Of a stretch of 64,000 nt of DNA, positions 42,352 through 53,910 are shown piece after piece. The notes beneath the pieces were generated by a model, which did no database searches, was not told where the DNA came from, and saw only the letters and a program-made list of their open reading frames with translations. Positions within the stretch are counted from its first letter, which is position 1. Every line of letters starts with the position of its first letter. The position numbers and the translations under genes are program-made. This DNA is from Selaginella moellendorffii (lineage: Eukaryota; Streptophyta; Lycopodiopsida; Selaginellales; Selaginellaceae): assembly GCF_000143415.4 (NCBI RefSeq), contig NW_003314267.1, forward strand, positions 3,617,138 through 3,681,137, read 5' to 3'.

Positions 42352-43617
42352 ATGGCTATTGCGCTTATGAATGTGTGCCCTGGAAAATTTCCTGGGAGGA
42401 GAAACGAGGGCTCCCTTGACAGTGAGAAGAATGACTCCTCCCTAGAGCTTGTAGGGAGGCAGCCATGGCCATGGAAGCGCACGGTGCTTGGCGCGCTTGT
42501 GGTAGGCTTTGCTTGTGTGGGGATTAAATCCCAGCATCATGGGCTAGCGCTGGCAACCACCACGAGTTGCGAGAGTGAGAGCTACTATGAAGGAACTCAA
42601 GCTCTCACGGGTACTGCGCTGGAGCTCAAACTCCACCACATTGTCCAGGAGGGACATGATTCAATCTCTTATGTCCAGGTGAGAGAACCTTAACTGGAGA
42701 TTGGTTTTGTAAGAAAAACTTACAAGATAAGCAGGTATGGGAGGCTCTAAAATTTCTAGATGAGGATCCAAGCTCGCCAGATGACATGTAAGACTTACAT
42801 CATTTTACTTAAGATTCTCACAATGTTTTCACTAGAATCGAGATTTACAGCCAAAGAAGTGCTCCAAAAGAACTAGCAGGGAAGATCGATGGCTGGAACA
42901 GCTAAGTCTGTGCAATCAAATCTCCAGAGATGTTGACACTATGAATTCTTTTTCCAGGAGAACATTTGTGGCCACGCTCTTATGGGCTCAAGCAAGGCCA
43001 GCCGGAGTTTACAGACTTACACAACTTAAGGCCAGCCGACACCAATGGTCTCTAAACTTCTTCTTTCCATTTGAGAAGTTTGTTTTTCCAATGATCGCAG
43101 TGATCGCGCAGTGAATTCGTCCAGAAGAAACAAATACTTCGGCGATTGCACTGTGGAGAGCGTGGGCGATTGTCTCGTCCCAGCGAATCGCGAGGCTGGA
43201 GCAGACACCGCCACCGATAAGAAATCGTGGCGTCCCCCCAAAGAGGTAGCCCGCAAACTCCTTGGTTTTGTCCTTGTGGTCCTTGCGATAGAAACAAAAT
43301 AACTCTCACTATAGGTGAGAGGAGACATCGCCCGATCTGTGATGTATATGGCAGTGCGCTACTTTCCCTCTCTACGTCTCTCGAACACTCCGAGCATAGG
43401 TAAAAAGAATTCCTTGGCTGTGTTCCGAATTTCACTTTCGTTTCCTTGCTGGCCAGCAAATGCCGAAATGGGAGTCCTTTCAATGCTTTTGCGCTGGAAT
43501 GATGCAGACCCTCCATCGCCCAGCGAAGAAATCCGTAACTCAAAAGTTTGCGAAAGGTACCAGCACAACCGGAATCCTTTCGTGGACCACCCAGAATTCG
43601 CGCATAGAATATGGTAG
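42352..43617 (+). CDS. Endonuclease I-family nuclease, seven exons, bacterial-type
   Basis: Seven exons join into 304 residues: 42352-42678, 42735-42787, 42836-42900, 42958-43047, 43112-43245, 43315-43399, 43457-43617. The mature part follows the Endonuclease I family (NucM/EndA type) in order: YYEGTQALTG, SYVQ-VWEALKFLDEDP, WNREHLWPRSYG, HNLRPADTNVNSSRRNK, SWRPPKEV-RGDIAR..MYMAVRY, LLRWNDADPPS, and a C-terminal RNPFVDHPEF. The His in REHLWP and the Asn in NSSRRNK are the expected metal-centre residues. A single hydrophobic segment at about 44-58 could be a signal anchor. The third intron (42901-42957) needs a GC donor to keep this frame, and the intron before exon 5 has two acceptors 11 bp apart, only one of which gives an open frame. 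The family is, to my knowledge, mainly bacterial, so horizontal origin is possible; the eukaryotic introns show it is now a host gene. Confidence 0.82.
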
Positions 43618-43725
43618 AATTTAGGGTTAACAGAGGAGGACGAAGCATCTTATTCAAACGCAAAAATATTCAAATAGAATTTAGGGCTTAGAGAAGCATC
43701 TTATTTGAACGCAGGAATATTCTCC
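43618..43725. repeat. Direct repeat after the nuclease gene
   Basis: Two copies of about 50 bp (43618-43672 and 43677-43723), each with GAATTTAGGG, GAAGCATCTTATT and AATATTC. It contains the same GAATAT/GCATCTT words seen near the two PPR genes. Confidence 0.6.
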
Positions 43726-43792
43726 CTGCTCAAACATGCTAATTTAGAGTCTCCTTCGCGCCATTATTCGCACACACACACTTACACTCTTG

Positions 43793-45163
43793 CTAGTTAA
43801 ACTGTTCTTCGTCGGCAGTGACTTTGTAGCTCTTGAACACCCACTTTCCATTCTCGTCTCGGATCACATCGTTGTTCTCCACCACCCACCAACTATCTGG
43901 CACAGTCGGGTTCCTGAGAGCGTTGGAGAATTTGTTCACGAGCTCCAGCTGGTGGTGCTTGAGCGCCGGATCAAACTTGTAGTCGATGAGATGGAAGTAG
44001 ACCTGGAGATCGTGGAACTGGCCGAGCGCCAAGGTCGGGAAGCTGAGATGTGGCGAGTCCGGCGTGTTGAGCGATAGCTCGTCGTCGGTGTGGACGTATC
44101 CCCAGAGAATGGGAGGCACCAGCGTGACAACGTCGGGAAGGTTGCCGATACGCAGGATCCTGAGACCCTCTACGTTCTTCACCGCTGCGCGGAACTCCAA
44201 GTTGCCCACCCGCGGCGACGCGAAAGGGAACGCGGTCACTGGGATGGTGGCGCCGCTCAGAGGATTCCTGTTCTTCTTCTCGTTGGCGATGTCGTAGGCG
44301 CACACGGTGGCTATGGCCGCTCCCAGGCTGTGTCCCGTCACAGTGATGCTCAGCTCGTCGTCCTTGTAGAGATCGATGAGCTTGCACACCGCTTCCATGA
44401 CTTGCTGCCTGGCCGAGAGCTTTCCCAGCCCAGTCGCGTCCGCCGCATTGATGCTCGTGTAAGGAACCACCCACCGGTTGCCAATCGTTATCTTGTTCCA
44501 CGGGAGGTTGGAGTGGATGTCGCGCACCGCCGTGATGACTCCTCCAGCGATTCCACCGAGAAGGCCGAAGCCTTTGCGAGCCGGCGGCTGCTCTGCCTGT
44601 GCTGGAGTGGCGGCGGCTGTCGCGATTTCTTCCGGGGTGGCGTCCAGCGGAGGGAGACCGGACATGGTGTCGAAGAAGCTGGTCGGCTTGCTCGTCATGT
44701 TTGCCTGGAAGAAGTTGAGGAGGTTGCTGGCCCATTCGATGTCTTGCTGCGTCCCCCGGAACACGATCACGATGTCTCTCCTCCCGATCCTGCGGGTCTC
44801 CTCGTCGTCCGACACGGCCACGAATCCAAACCAGCTGGTTGCGGGGCCAGTGAAGTCGACGACAGCCTCCACGACCTTCCCGACCAGGCTCTCGAGCAGA
44901 GTGGTGCAGTAGAGGAACTTGTGGATCTTGTATCCAGGCGCGACGTGGACTTTGTCGAGGAGCTGCGACTTGCCGTAGCGGCTGTAGCCCAGGACTTTGG
45001 AACGAGGATTACTGTTGAAGGAGCTGTATACTGCGTCGACGAACTGGCCATAGCGGATGAGCTCCACCGCGAGCTCCTCGTCCAGAGGATCCAGCAACCC
45101 CGCCCAGTGAGCTTCGCCTTGCACAGCCCTCCACTTGTTAGCAAGCTTGGAGAAAGTAGTCAT
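43793..45163 (-). CDS. Class-3 lipase, phospholipase A1-II/DAD1-like
   Basis: Plant PLA1-type lipases release acyl chains from glycerolipids; the PLA1-II group lacks a plastid transit peptide and is thought to be cytosolic. Intronless, 456 residues from the ATG at 45163 (MTTFSKLANKW); the frame runs further upstream but without an ATG. It has the expected N-terminus (GLLDPLDEELAVELIRYG), VFRGTQ..EW, the nucleophile motif GHSLGAA, and the Asp and His in DVV and HDLQVY. A 40-residue Ala/Thr/Pro-rich segment is inserted before the nucleophile. Confidence 0.92.
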   Translation of the reverse strand: MTTFSKLANKWRAVQGEAHWAGLLDPLDEELAVELIRYGQFVDAVYSSFNSNPRSKVLGYSRYGKSQLLDKVHVAPGYKIHKFLYCTTLLESLVGKVVEAVVDFTGPATSWFGFVAVSDDEETRRIGRRDIVIVFRGTQQDIEWASNLLNFFQANMTSKPTSFFDTMSGLPPLDATPEEIATAAATPAQAEQPPARKGFGLLGGIAGGVITAVRDIHSNLPWNKITIGNRWVVPYTSINAADATGLGKLSARQQVMEAVCKLIDLYKDDELSITVTGHSLGAAIATVCAYDIANEKKNRNPLSGATIPVTAFPFASPRVGNLEFRAAVKNVEGLRILRIGNLPDVVTLVPPILWGYVHTDDELSLNTPDSPHLSFPTLALGQFHDLQVYFHLIDYKFDPALKHHQLELVNKFSNALRNPTVPDSWWVVENNDVIRDENGKWVFKSYKVTADEEQFN

Positions 45164-45323
45164 GCTGTGCGAAACAATGCAATGCTCGAAGAACCATGCA
45201 CTAACCTGATCTATATGTACATGTAAAAGTGTGGACCGTATCGTTTGCTTTTGTGTACAGTGTCTGGTTGCTTTTGTGTTCACGTGAATAGCGTGAGCAC
45301 ATGGTCGAGAGCTTACTCCGCTA

Positions 45324-46169
45324 TTAAGGATTGCCCCGCAAGAATTGTAAAATGTAGAGGAAAAGGTTGATCACATCAATGTAGAGATTCACGGCTGCCC
45401 ATACGTACTCGTCGTAGTCAAAGCGTTGGATCAACAAATAAGTGTCATAAACGATGTAGAGGCTGAATATTAGCGCTCCAAGGAGCGTGTAAACACTCGT
45501 CAACATTCGCACAATGGGAAAGAATGCCTGCATTGCGTTTTCGTAACAGGGGTGATGAACTTATGCTGAATGCGCGTACCTGGATGATTCCCCAAACTAT
45601 CAACACCAGTACTGATGCAAAAAGCAACGGTCCCAAGAAGCCGAAATCGTATCCTCGATTCACCGCCCAAAATGTAAAAAGCGTCAAACCGATCGTAATT
45701 GTTGCGGTAAGAATCAATGCTTGCAATACAATCTCCCCTGTAGGGGAGAAATCAGGAAAAGTTCCAACTCAAGGTGAACACAAAAACATTACCTCGAGTA
45801 TAAGCACACACGAAACCAACCGTTAAGCTTAATAAGATGGTGAAGAAACCCAGAAGGATGAGGTTGAGTGGATGCTTCTGGCGATAAATGTAGAGGGGGC
45901 ACAACACTGCCAGGGAAAAAAAGTCAAAACTTGTTATGAGAAATCAAATACTTACGTATGAGCGCGAAAACGCCTAACGCGAGCGATATCCATGGGGTGT
46001 GTCCCAAGGCTCTGTTGATCGGCTTCACAGCAACAACAATGCCAGCAACAATCGCTGTGAGGACGAGCTGGCTCATCAGGATCCCATACACCTTCCTGAT
46101 AAAACCCCATCGCAAACTCAAGTCGCTGGTGCTTCGAGCACTTTCGATGTCGCCGCTTCCTCCTGCCAT
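45324..46169 (-). CDS. LFG: LIFEGUARD / Bax inhibitor-1-like membrane protein
   Basis: Four exons: 46169-45956, 45906-45793, 45737-45580, 45527-45324; 229 residues. BI-1/TMBIM proteins are seven-helix membrane proteins of ER and related membranes that dampen cell death and affect calcium leak; LIFEGUARD members modulate powdery-mildew susceptibility in angiosperms. Hydrophobic helices follow one another through the protein, and the C-terminus has the family motif YDTYLLIQ..DYDEYVWAA.NLYIDVINLFLYIL. The basic start (GFIRKVYGILMSQL) is also typical. Confidence 0.94.
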
Positions 46170-46297
46170 GATTCAACACGAAGCAAGCCCTTCCCTTTCC
46201 CGACTCGCAAAGATAGCTTGTCACTAAGCCACGCGGCAGCATAAAATCGCGGAACCATATTTAATATTAAAAACGGCCTGTAAAACAAACTACGGGG

Positions 46298-49260
46298 TTA
46301 GTAGCGCGAACCCGTCTTACGATGGTGAACAGCAGTCAGACTCTTAGCATCCTGCAATGGAACAGGTTACGCACGAAAACGCAAACGCAAAATTATGAGA
46401 CCTGTAACTCGCCATTCTCCACAACTGCATAGAGCAACCAATGGTCTCCAGCTTCCATTCGACTTTGCACCGTGCATTCTAGCCATGCGATCTGTACAAA
46501 ATAAAGAGATTAAAAAGGCTATCGGACATTAACACGAAATTTAGCTTTACCGCATCCGTCAAAATTTTACCACCATTGCTGGCCTCCTTTGTTTCGAGTG
46601 CACCAAACCGAGGCTCACCGGGCTTGAATGGCTTCAAAAGCTGCCGGCTGATAGCGCTGGATTTCCCTTGCCCGAGTACATTTAGTACAAAGCTGGCTCC
46701 TGGGAGTACCAAGCTTTCCACCGCTCTTTCTTTTGCAACCTACAAACGACTAATTAAGCGTGAAAACTTTGAAACACATTCTTTACTTACAGCTACAGTG
46801 AGACCCGGGGGCAGAAAGCTTGCTTGGCTGACCCATGACGCAAGCATAGCGCTTTCGGCATCACCATTTCTTGCAGACAAAACACATAATGCACCAACAA
46901 CTCTTCCAGCGGCCTGATAAAGGAAATGTAAGATTACCGTAAAGCAAAGTCTAGAAAAAAAAAAACAAGAAGACCTGCTCCACAGAAGATGCCAATACAT
47001 ATTGTTGTGCAACAGACTCTTTGGTTTTGAGCTTTGCCCGTTTCACGGTCTGCGCAATGTCTGTGCCGCTTTCTTCGCATGTCTGAAGAGTTGCCTCCGT
47101 GGGCTGCAGTTTCCAACAAGCTAAGAGAACTGGAGAGCTAGGAACTCATACCTTGAATTTGCATCGGATAGCCGGGAAAGCAAATGAGAATCCAGCATCC
47201 TTTAGTTTCTGCTCCATTTCGTCAACTGCTTCTCCACTCCATCCAAATGATCCGAAAACACCACATGGTTTTGTTCTTGCAGTGGTATCGCTTAGAATTG
47301 CTCCCAGAGCATTCTACAGTAAGAGTTAGACAATAGAAATTGACAAGAGAACATATTAACCTGAATTGGAGTAGGCATGTGGCCAGCAAGGGTGGGACTG
47401 CCGATAACAAAAGCATTAGAACGTCGAACCAAAGCACTAACTTCTTCTATTCCACAATCTTCCGTATTCAAACTTTCGACTCCAAGGCCAGCCCTAGAGA
47501 TTCCACGGCTGCAAAATAAACAAGCTAATCACAAGAGAGATGTGGACAGTTAGTATTTACCTGATGGCCTGAGCAAGAGCAGCCGTATTTCCATAAGCAG
47601 AAGCATATATGACAGCTATTAGGCCATCGTCAATCTGTTTAATTTTTTCTTGTGTCCACTATAAAACAACCGAGTGAGTTCCCAACAGATTTCCCTCACA
47701 AATCTTACCGCCCGGTATTCCCTAACAAGTTCCGTGACTGATGAGCGAACGATAGGCCCATGAAGTGGGCACATTGCAGACACAACTAGCTCTTTATTTG
47801 AATCAGTTGTGGTCTTGGCCAATACAGCAGAGGCGCCGATTGAAAGATTCAGAGGACTCAATAAACCAGACAGGACATATTGTATGTCTGCCTGTAAACC
47901 AAAGAACAAAGCTTACAACGTGCAAAATGTTTCGAAAAGCGCTCACCTTTATAACGTCAACACCTGCTTTACCAGCATAGCTTGGTGGTGAAAACTGTGC
48001 CACAATCGGAAGTTTTCGAAGAGCAGCATCAGCCTGTAGTTCTCCAAGATTCAGTTTGCATACATATATAAAAGCACGATCAATACCTGTTTTGAAACTG
48101 GTCCGAGCATGCACTCATAAAAAAATCTCCAGTGCTCTCCAAAAACTTCCCATCCTCCAACATCAAAATCGGTATCTGTGCAAATGTGTGCACTGCAACA
48201 ACACGCTACAGATGCGCCCCATGAAACTCGTCATACTGGTAATGCCATACCTGAAAAGCTTCTGGGTGAACAAAAGCTGACTAGAAGGGTCGTATGTGCA
48301 CATCCCATCGGGCCACCTTGGCGTTGGCGTGAGAATAAACTGCAACTCGTGGCCTGTTGGTTAGTTTTCTACTGAGTAGTAGAACTGAAATTACAAAAGC
48401 AAAAAATAAAGGTGAGCAGTGAGGAAGATACTGACCATTTCCAAGGTCTAAAGTTTCGCCGGACTTTACAACATTGATGGACAGCACTTTAGCCTTGTAT
48501 TCTTCTGGCAGAGACGACGTAAGCTGGACTGCAGCTGGATTGGAGCAATACACCTGCAAGGGAAGAGCTGCAAGTCCCACGGCTTCATTACGATCCGAAT
48601 CAAAAATAACAACCACTAACCATTTTCAGGAATAGCGTCGCCTATTGCGATCAGCGTCTGCAGTCGTTTGGGACTTATGTGACCAAGCACAAGGTACTTT
48701 AAGCTCTCCATGCTGATGGCTTGAGCCAGAGCATCAACGTGACCTTTCGTGAATGTTTGGTCAGGTACATCAATCAGTGCTGTGCAACTTTGGCCTTTGA
48801 TAATATACGAGTTGTCGGTGGTGCCAGCCTTCAAACCATACTCCACCTATAACTTCCACATTAGCTTTCACAGTCGGAAAGATGGGAAAATTAAAGAGAC
48901 ACCAATTACCTCAAACTTGAGCCTCTCTAGGCTTTGATCTCTCAAGCTGAACGTGTCATCGGTCAGTTGTACCAATCTCAAGTATGTTTTCTATATCACA
49001 GCCGAGCTTTAGTGGATGAAATTTTTTTTCTTAGCGATCCAAATACCTTCGATTCGAGAGGAGCTGGCTCCTGAGCCGGAGCTGAGACGACAGCCTTGGT
49101 CGCACGGACACAAACGCGCGAGAGTTTCCTACTGTGCTGCTGCTGCGCCTGCGCCGAAAAAAACGAAAGAATTCATGCGCCCCTCCTCTTGCGGGATCGA
49201 AATATTTCGCTCACCTCAACCGATCTTGGCCGCGACAGCAACGGCGACGCTTGCGGACAT
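46298..49260 (-). CDS. FLVA: Plastid flavodiiron protein, FLVA-like
   Basis: FLVA/FLVB photoreduce oxygen at photosystem I and protect it in fluctuating light; angiosperms lost them. About 17 exons with 50-70 bp introns can be followed on the minus strand from the ATG at 49260 to the stop at 46298, roughly 680 residues: a transit-like start, a metallo-beta-lactamase-like domain, a flavodoxin domain (YASAYGNTAAL, exon 47658-47561; GSPTLAGHMP; VFGSFGWSGEAV) and a C-terminal flavin reductase domain. In the first domain the canonical H.E.DH ligands read GHISPKR, and LHWPD reads PRWPD, so most diiron ligands are replaced, as in the Flv1/Flv2 branch. That points to FLVA rather than FLVB. The junction between the first two exons (49260-49100) is not resolved. 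Confidence 0.87.
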
Positions 49261-49906
49261 GATAGAAGCCTGGCATTTTGTAGCGCCTGGGAGGAGACGG
49301 CGGCCATCGCCGAGACGAGAACCAAAAACCCTCTTTATCGGATAAGAGAGAAAAGAGAAACGCACGGCCAGGATTTGACCATATTGGAAAATTAGGGCTC
49401 TTATGGCCAAAGCGCGGGAAAGTAACGCTACAGAACGATTCCAGTTGCTAAAACCATAGTAACGATCGCTTGACAATACCTGCAAAAAAAAAAGCTCTGT
49501 CCCTTGGATCTGATCTTGCAGCCCCTCCTTGAGAATCCACGGAAGCAGACTTCTTCTTGAGAGCTTGGCAAAATCTGAGATATGGTGGATTTGGTGTGAT
49601 TTCCACGATCATCGGGAACGCTACTCTCATCACCGGGACGATAACCACCATGAAGTCGTGATCGAGCAGCCTGTTGAGAGTTCCATCTCAGCCTGACGAC
49701 ATCGCAGATTGATGATCAGCTCGAATTCGACTCCCAAGAAACTGATCACACCCCAGATCCAAGAACGTTGCGCCGGAGATCTTGCCAGCGATGATCTTTG
49801 CAGTTCACACAAGCCCGTGACGCCAAGAACAAACAGGCTGTGCGATCTTTTTCCTGCCTGAAGTTTGCAAAATAAGAACAGAGAACAAAAAGATGGCATA
49901 CCGATT
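49261..49906. other. Spacer between FLVA start and tRNA-binding protein end
   Basis: About 650 bp. A frame on the minus strand at about 49490-49690 is open and protein-like in composition, but I recognise nothing in it and see no start with good context. Otherwise only promoter or 3' flank. Confidence 0.35.
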
Positions 49907-50758
49907 TCACGAAACATTCGCTCCGATGAGCGATCTCGATGTAACAACACCGGCAGAGGTTCGCATTGGCTGGCCTTCGAAGTACACGACCAGATCTTCG
50001 CCAGTTGTCAGCTTTGGTTGAAGAGCTTCCCAAAGTTTCTTCTTTTGGAGCTACACAAGGAAGAACATAAGAACCAATGGGATGCTAATGTTCTATGATA
50101 GAAAACAATCCAATGTACCTGGTTGGGAGTAGCAGCAGGAGCCTGGGAGGATTTCTGGTCCTCGGATCCAAACCAGATTCGCTCTCCAGGAACAGACCCT
50201 TCGGGAGGAATAACAAGCTCGACGTTCTCGTGAGCTTTGTCCGAGGCCGCCAAGAGCATCCCATTGGATTTCACCCCTTTCATGTTTCGAGGCTTGAGAT
50301 TCGCAAGAACAGCCACAAGCTTTCCCTGACAAAATTCTTCCTTTAAGAAATGCTAAAGAAATTTTCCTTACCTGGAGCTCATCTTCCGGCACGTAGTTCA
50401 CAAGCCCGCTACAAATCGTCCGTGGCCCCGACTCCTCCGCCATGTCCACTTCCTCCACATACAAAGAATCGGCATCCGGATGCTTCCAAGCCTTGACGAT
50501 CCTCCCTACCCTGATATCCAACGCATCCACGCCATTACCCTCCGATTCCACGGCCCGAGCTCCTGATTCCACAACAGGAGCTGCAGATACCATTGGCGCT
50601 GCCGCTGCCGCTACCTCTGAGGACGAATTCGAGCAAAAGAATCCACGGATCTTGCAGATCGAGCGAGATTTCACCGAAACCCTGCCCCGGATCGCTGGAA
50701 CGAGAAGACCTAATCTCGCGTGGCGCGCAATACACGACGCTCCTCCCAATGCCGCCAT
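49907..50758 (-). CDS. EMAP-II/Arc1p-like tRNA-binding domain protein, probably plastid
   Basis: Three exons: 50758-50372, 50325-50119, 50050-49907; 245 residues. The core is the OB-fold tRNA-binding domain found at the end of methionyl-tRNA synthetases and in AIMP1: DIRVGRIVKAWKHPDADSLY, then CSGLVNYVP, NLKPRNMKGVKSNGMLLAAS and the acidic GERIWF. The first 60 residues are rich in Ala, Ser and Arg without a fold, as in an organelle transit peptide. The tail (QPKLTTGEDLVVYFEGQ) replaces the usual short end. The role is presumably helping tRNA delivery in an organelle. Divergent from the FLY gene. Confidence 0.9.
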
Positions 50759-51412
50759 AGCTACAACACCTCTAGAAACTGGACACGTGGCACTAGTGTG
50801 GGATGGCTTTTCCTTTCACCGCGGTTTTTACCCAAGTAAAGATAATGCGGGGTTCACGAAAGAAATATCCCACTTCGCTCCTCCATCGTTCTCCCGGGGG
50901 TCCTATATTTAGGGCGCGCAATCGCGAGGGTTTGCCATCGTTCTTGCGCTCGTCTCCTCCCCGGATTGGAGCAGGCGCCGCTCTGCGTCGATCGAATCGG
51001 CGCGGCAATGCAATTCCAATCCCTGCGCTCCAGGTTTGCGTCGCGATCGCCTTGATTCTAGTTCCAGGACACCAGGGATTGGAACGAAATTTTGGCATCG
51101 CCTGCGCCGCTGGCCATTTGGCGAGCGGTCCGTCGCCATCGCCGTGCATAATCGCGAATTTTTTTCTCTTTTCCTTCGCGACATAGCGATCCAATCCAGC
51201 TGCTGGTGGGTGAGTTCATCGTGGCTGGCAGCCCATTGCAATCAACGTCAGCAGGCTTCTTCTAGGGTATGATACTGGCGGACAAGTCAGAGATAAACAG
51301 TGGCTCCATGGTTTCGTCCAAACGGCAGTTCTAGGCTAGGGGCAGGCTGCGGTGATGAGAATTCCTCTAGAAGAAGGTTGTAAGCGATGATCCCACTGAG
51401 AGGGCGTCGGGA
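50759..51412. other. Divergent promoter and FLY leader
   Basis: About 650 bp between divergent genes. GC-rich at first, with short frames only. A leader intron of the FLY gene cannot be excluded (GTATGA near 51268). Nothing else recognised. Confidence 0.35.
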
Positions 51413-53910
51413 ATGGTGATAGGCTGCTCAATCCGGCTGGTTCTTTCCAGTCTTTTAGTTTGCAGTCTATGGGGACAATCAGGAGCTCTGCGGCTCTTGA
51501 AAGACAAGGATGTTCACTACGAGAATTCATCCTGGCTCCAACAGGTTCGTTTATTTGGTAGACTTCCTTTCTTCCAGTTGTTTTGATGGAGTCTTTTCTT
51601 CTCTCTGTTGTTCTTTCCAGGATCTCCCTGGAGAAGGAAACGAGCTTTCAATTGGTCCGTTTCCAATGCTTAATGTTTCCGGGTCTTACAAGGGTACTTT
51701 CTTCGTTGGATAATACTGGAGATCTCGTTTTTTACGGCAAGTTTGTGCAGGGATATGGCGAACACAGAATCCAGAAAATGGTAGCGTTCGATTCCCAGAC
51801 TTTCAAAACTCGATGGGAACGTTTGTGGTTGAGCTTTCTAGTTCCACAACGGAAATACATGGTGTACACTACGTCCAGGTTTCTCGTTAGCGCTCTCTTC
51901 ATATACGAAACGGCTTTGACTGAATGTCGGCATTTCGGCAGGGTCATATTCTGTTATGGGACGGCATGTACGTGAAAGGAAATGATCCTCAGCTACTTCA
52001 AATGCGAATGGAAGGAGTGTATGTGTGGCCATTTCGGCAATTACGGATGGTTTTAAGCAGGTGCTTTTTTTTTTGGCTTTTTTCTTTTCTGGTTGTTCCT
52101 TTGGGTGAGACTTCACCTTAATCGGTGTTTGCAGTGCATCTGAAGCAGACTTTCTGAAAGTGGACGACTCGTTTCCATCAAATCCCTACCATCTGGTAAC
52201 GTCTGAATGCGAAGCTGTATAAGGTACTTATGGGCTGAATTTCATTCAGCTTGGCATTTTCTCGCTGCAGGTTCTACAAGAATCTCCTAGATCTCATCCT
52301 CATACCAGGAAGAGAAATGGTAATTATAGATATTAGGGAGCATTGTGGTTTCGATATATGATTGTTTCCGGCACTCGGTTGTTCTGGTTGGCTCACTGTT
52401 GAGGTTTAGGTGCTGTAATGGAAATGAGCAAAACATGCAAAGTGCATTTGTCAACGCAAATCGTCAGTGCTATCGCAGGTATTTTTTATTTTTCTTATGT
52501 AGACATGAGACTTAACTTTAATCTTACAGATGACCACCATGCATACCAAATGCGTGGATCCATAGAGAGCCCAATGATCGAAGACGAGGGCGAATGCTTT
52601 CCGTCGATAGCGATCAACGCAACTTCTGTAAATGTTGAGGCGTACTATACCAAGGCCGTCAATTACACGTTGATGGTCACTTTTGTATCCTTCATTCCTT
52701 TGCTGTTTACCTGATGCAGCTGCTATCCTTGACGAGATGCCTTTAGATCTCCTTCTTGCAGGTTCTTTTCTTGATAAGGCAGATGGAGCACAGCAGTACG
52801 CAATCGGTATGAAATGTTTCCAAGTACGTTAGACAGATAGTCATGTTTTGTTTGACAGGGTGCTGCAAAAGTATCTCTTTTAATGATCGGTCAACAAGCT
52901 ATCATGGATGCGTACTTGTGTCTGCTTCATCTGACTGCAGGGATCCTTGTAGGTACGCAAGTCGTTCTATTTTGTTTATGTTGCTGGGTTTAGTATCTGT
53001 ATAACTTTTGCAGAGTCACTGTTCAATGCTTTTGCGACCGCCGCATTCTTCAAGTTTGTTATATTTTCGATTTTTGAGATGCGCTATCTACTAGCTATCT
53101 GGAAAGCGCGGAGGCCGGCCACATCCGGAGAAGGATGGGAAGCCATGAGGCGCGAGCTGTCTGTCTTGTATTCTCGGTTCTGTACGTTAGCGCTTACTTC
53201 TGAATTTGGAAATGACGACTGGTGTTGCAGATGGATTTCTTCTTGGAGGAATTCTCATAATGTATGAGCTTCATTCCATGCTGAGATATATTTTGGTCGT
53301 TTTCTACGCCTTTTGGATACCTCAAATCGTTGCAAACGTTGCTCGTGATTCACGAAAGCCTCTTCATCCTCACTATATTCTTGGGATCACATTGACCCGG
53401 CTAGCTATACCTCTCTACGCATTTGGCTGTCCGAGAAATTTTATGCGCATTGAGGTTGATGTTGGATGGTGTATCGGTATTTCGTCCTTCTTGCTACTCC
53501 AAGCGTTTTTCTTGTTGCTTCAACATTACTTGGGATCGCGCTGGTTCATTCCAAGAAAGGTGCGCTCACTTTTTCTATCTGTTTTACTAGACTAAAAGTT
53601 GGTGTTTTCAATCGCCAGTTTCTTCCGGAGAAGTACAGCTACTTCCGAAGGATCGATCGAACAGCTTTGCAGATTGGGCTTAATGGTGACAACATGGTTG
53701 TGGACTGTGTTATTTGTATGGCTGCTGTAGATATTGGACAACGCTCTTCCGATTGCATGGTAAGGCATTCAAGCTCTGCGCATTCTCAGGCTCACTTCGT
53801 TTCTTCAGGTTACGCCTTGCGACCATGTTTTTCACTCTGGCTGTCTCCAGCGATGGATGGACATCAAAATGGAATGTCCAACTTGTCGTCGATCTTTACC
53901 TCCGCTGTAA
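51413..53910 (+). CDS. FLY: FLYING SAUCER/TUL1-type transmembrane RING E3 ligase
   Basis: Endomembrane ubiquitin ligase; Arabidopsis FLY1/FLY2 act on pectin methylesterification in the secretory pathway and yeast Tul1 in Golgi quality control. Fourteen exons give 554 residues: signal peptide, a lumenal domain with GVYVWPFRQLRM, a run of transmembrane helices from MVTF.VLFLIRQMEH through GSRWFIPRK, and a C-terminal RING: CVIC, TPCDHVFHSGCL, WMDIKMECPTCRRSLPPL. Exons: 51413-51544, 51621-51693, 51751-51878, 51942-52060, 52135-52195, 52271-52319, 52410-52478, 52530-52684, 52762-52806, 52859-52952, 53014-53181, 53231-53559, 53619-53759, 53809-53910. An apparent frameshift near 51700 is a 57-bp intron. 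The 51-bp intron 52479-52529 has no in-frame stop. The junction after 52684 drops about five family residues and is the least certain. Confidence 0.93.

Noticed and set aside
45164-45283. 40-residue N-terminal extension of the PLA1-type lipase as a plastid transit peptide
   Set aside because: The extension starts at GTG, and the family start MTTFSKLANKW follows at 45163.
49490-49690. A small gene in the FLVA upstream spacer
   Set aside because: The frame has protein-like composition but no start context, splice partners or recognised motif.
51690-51760. Apparent frameshift in the FLY gene after GSYKG
   Set aside because: A 57-bp intron (51694-51750, GTACTT...GTGCAG) restores the family frame exactly, giving SYKGIWRTQ and RFPDF.
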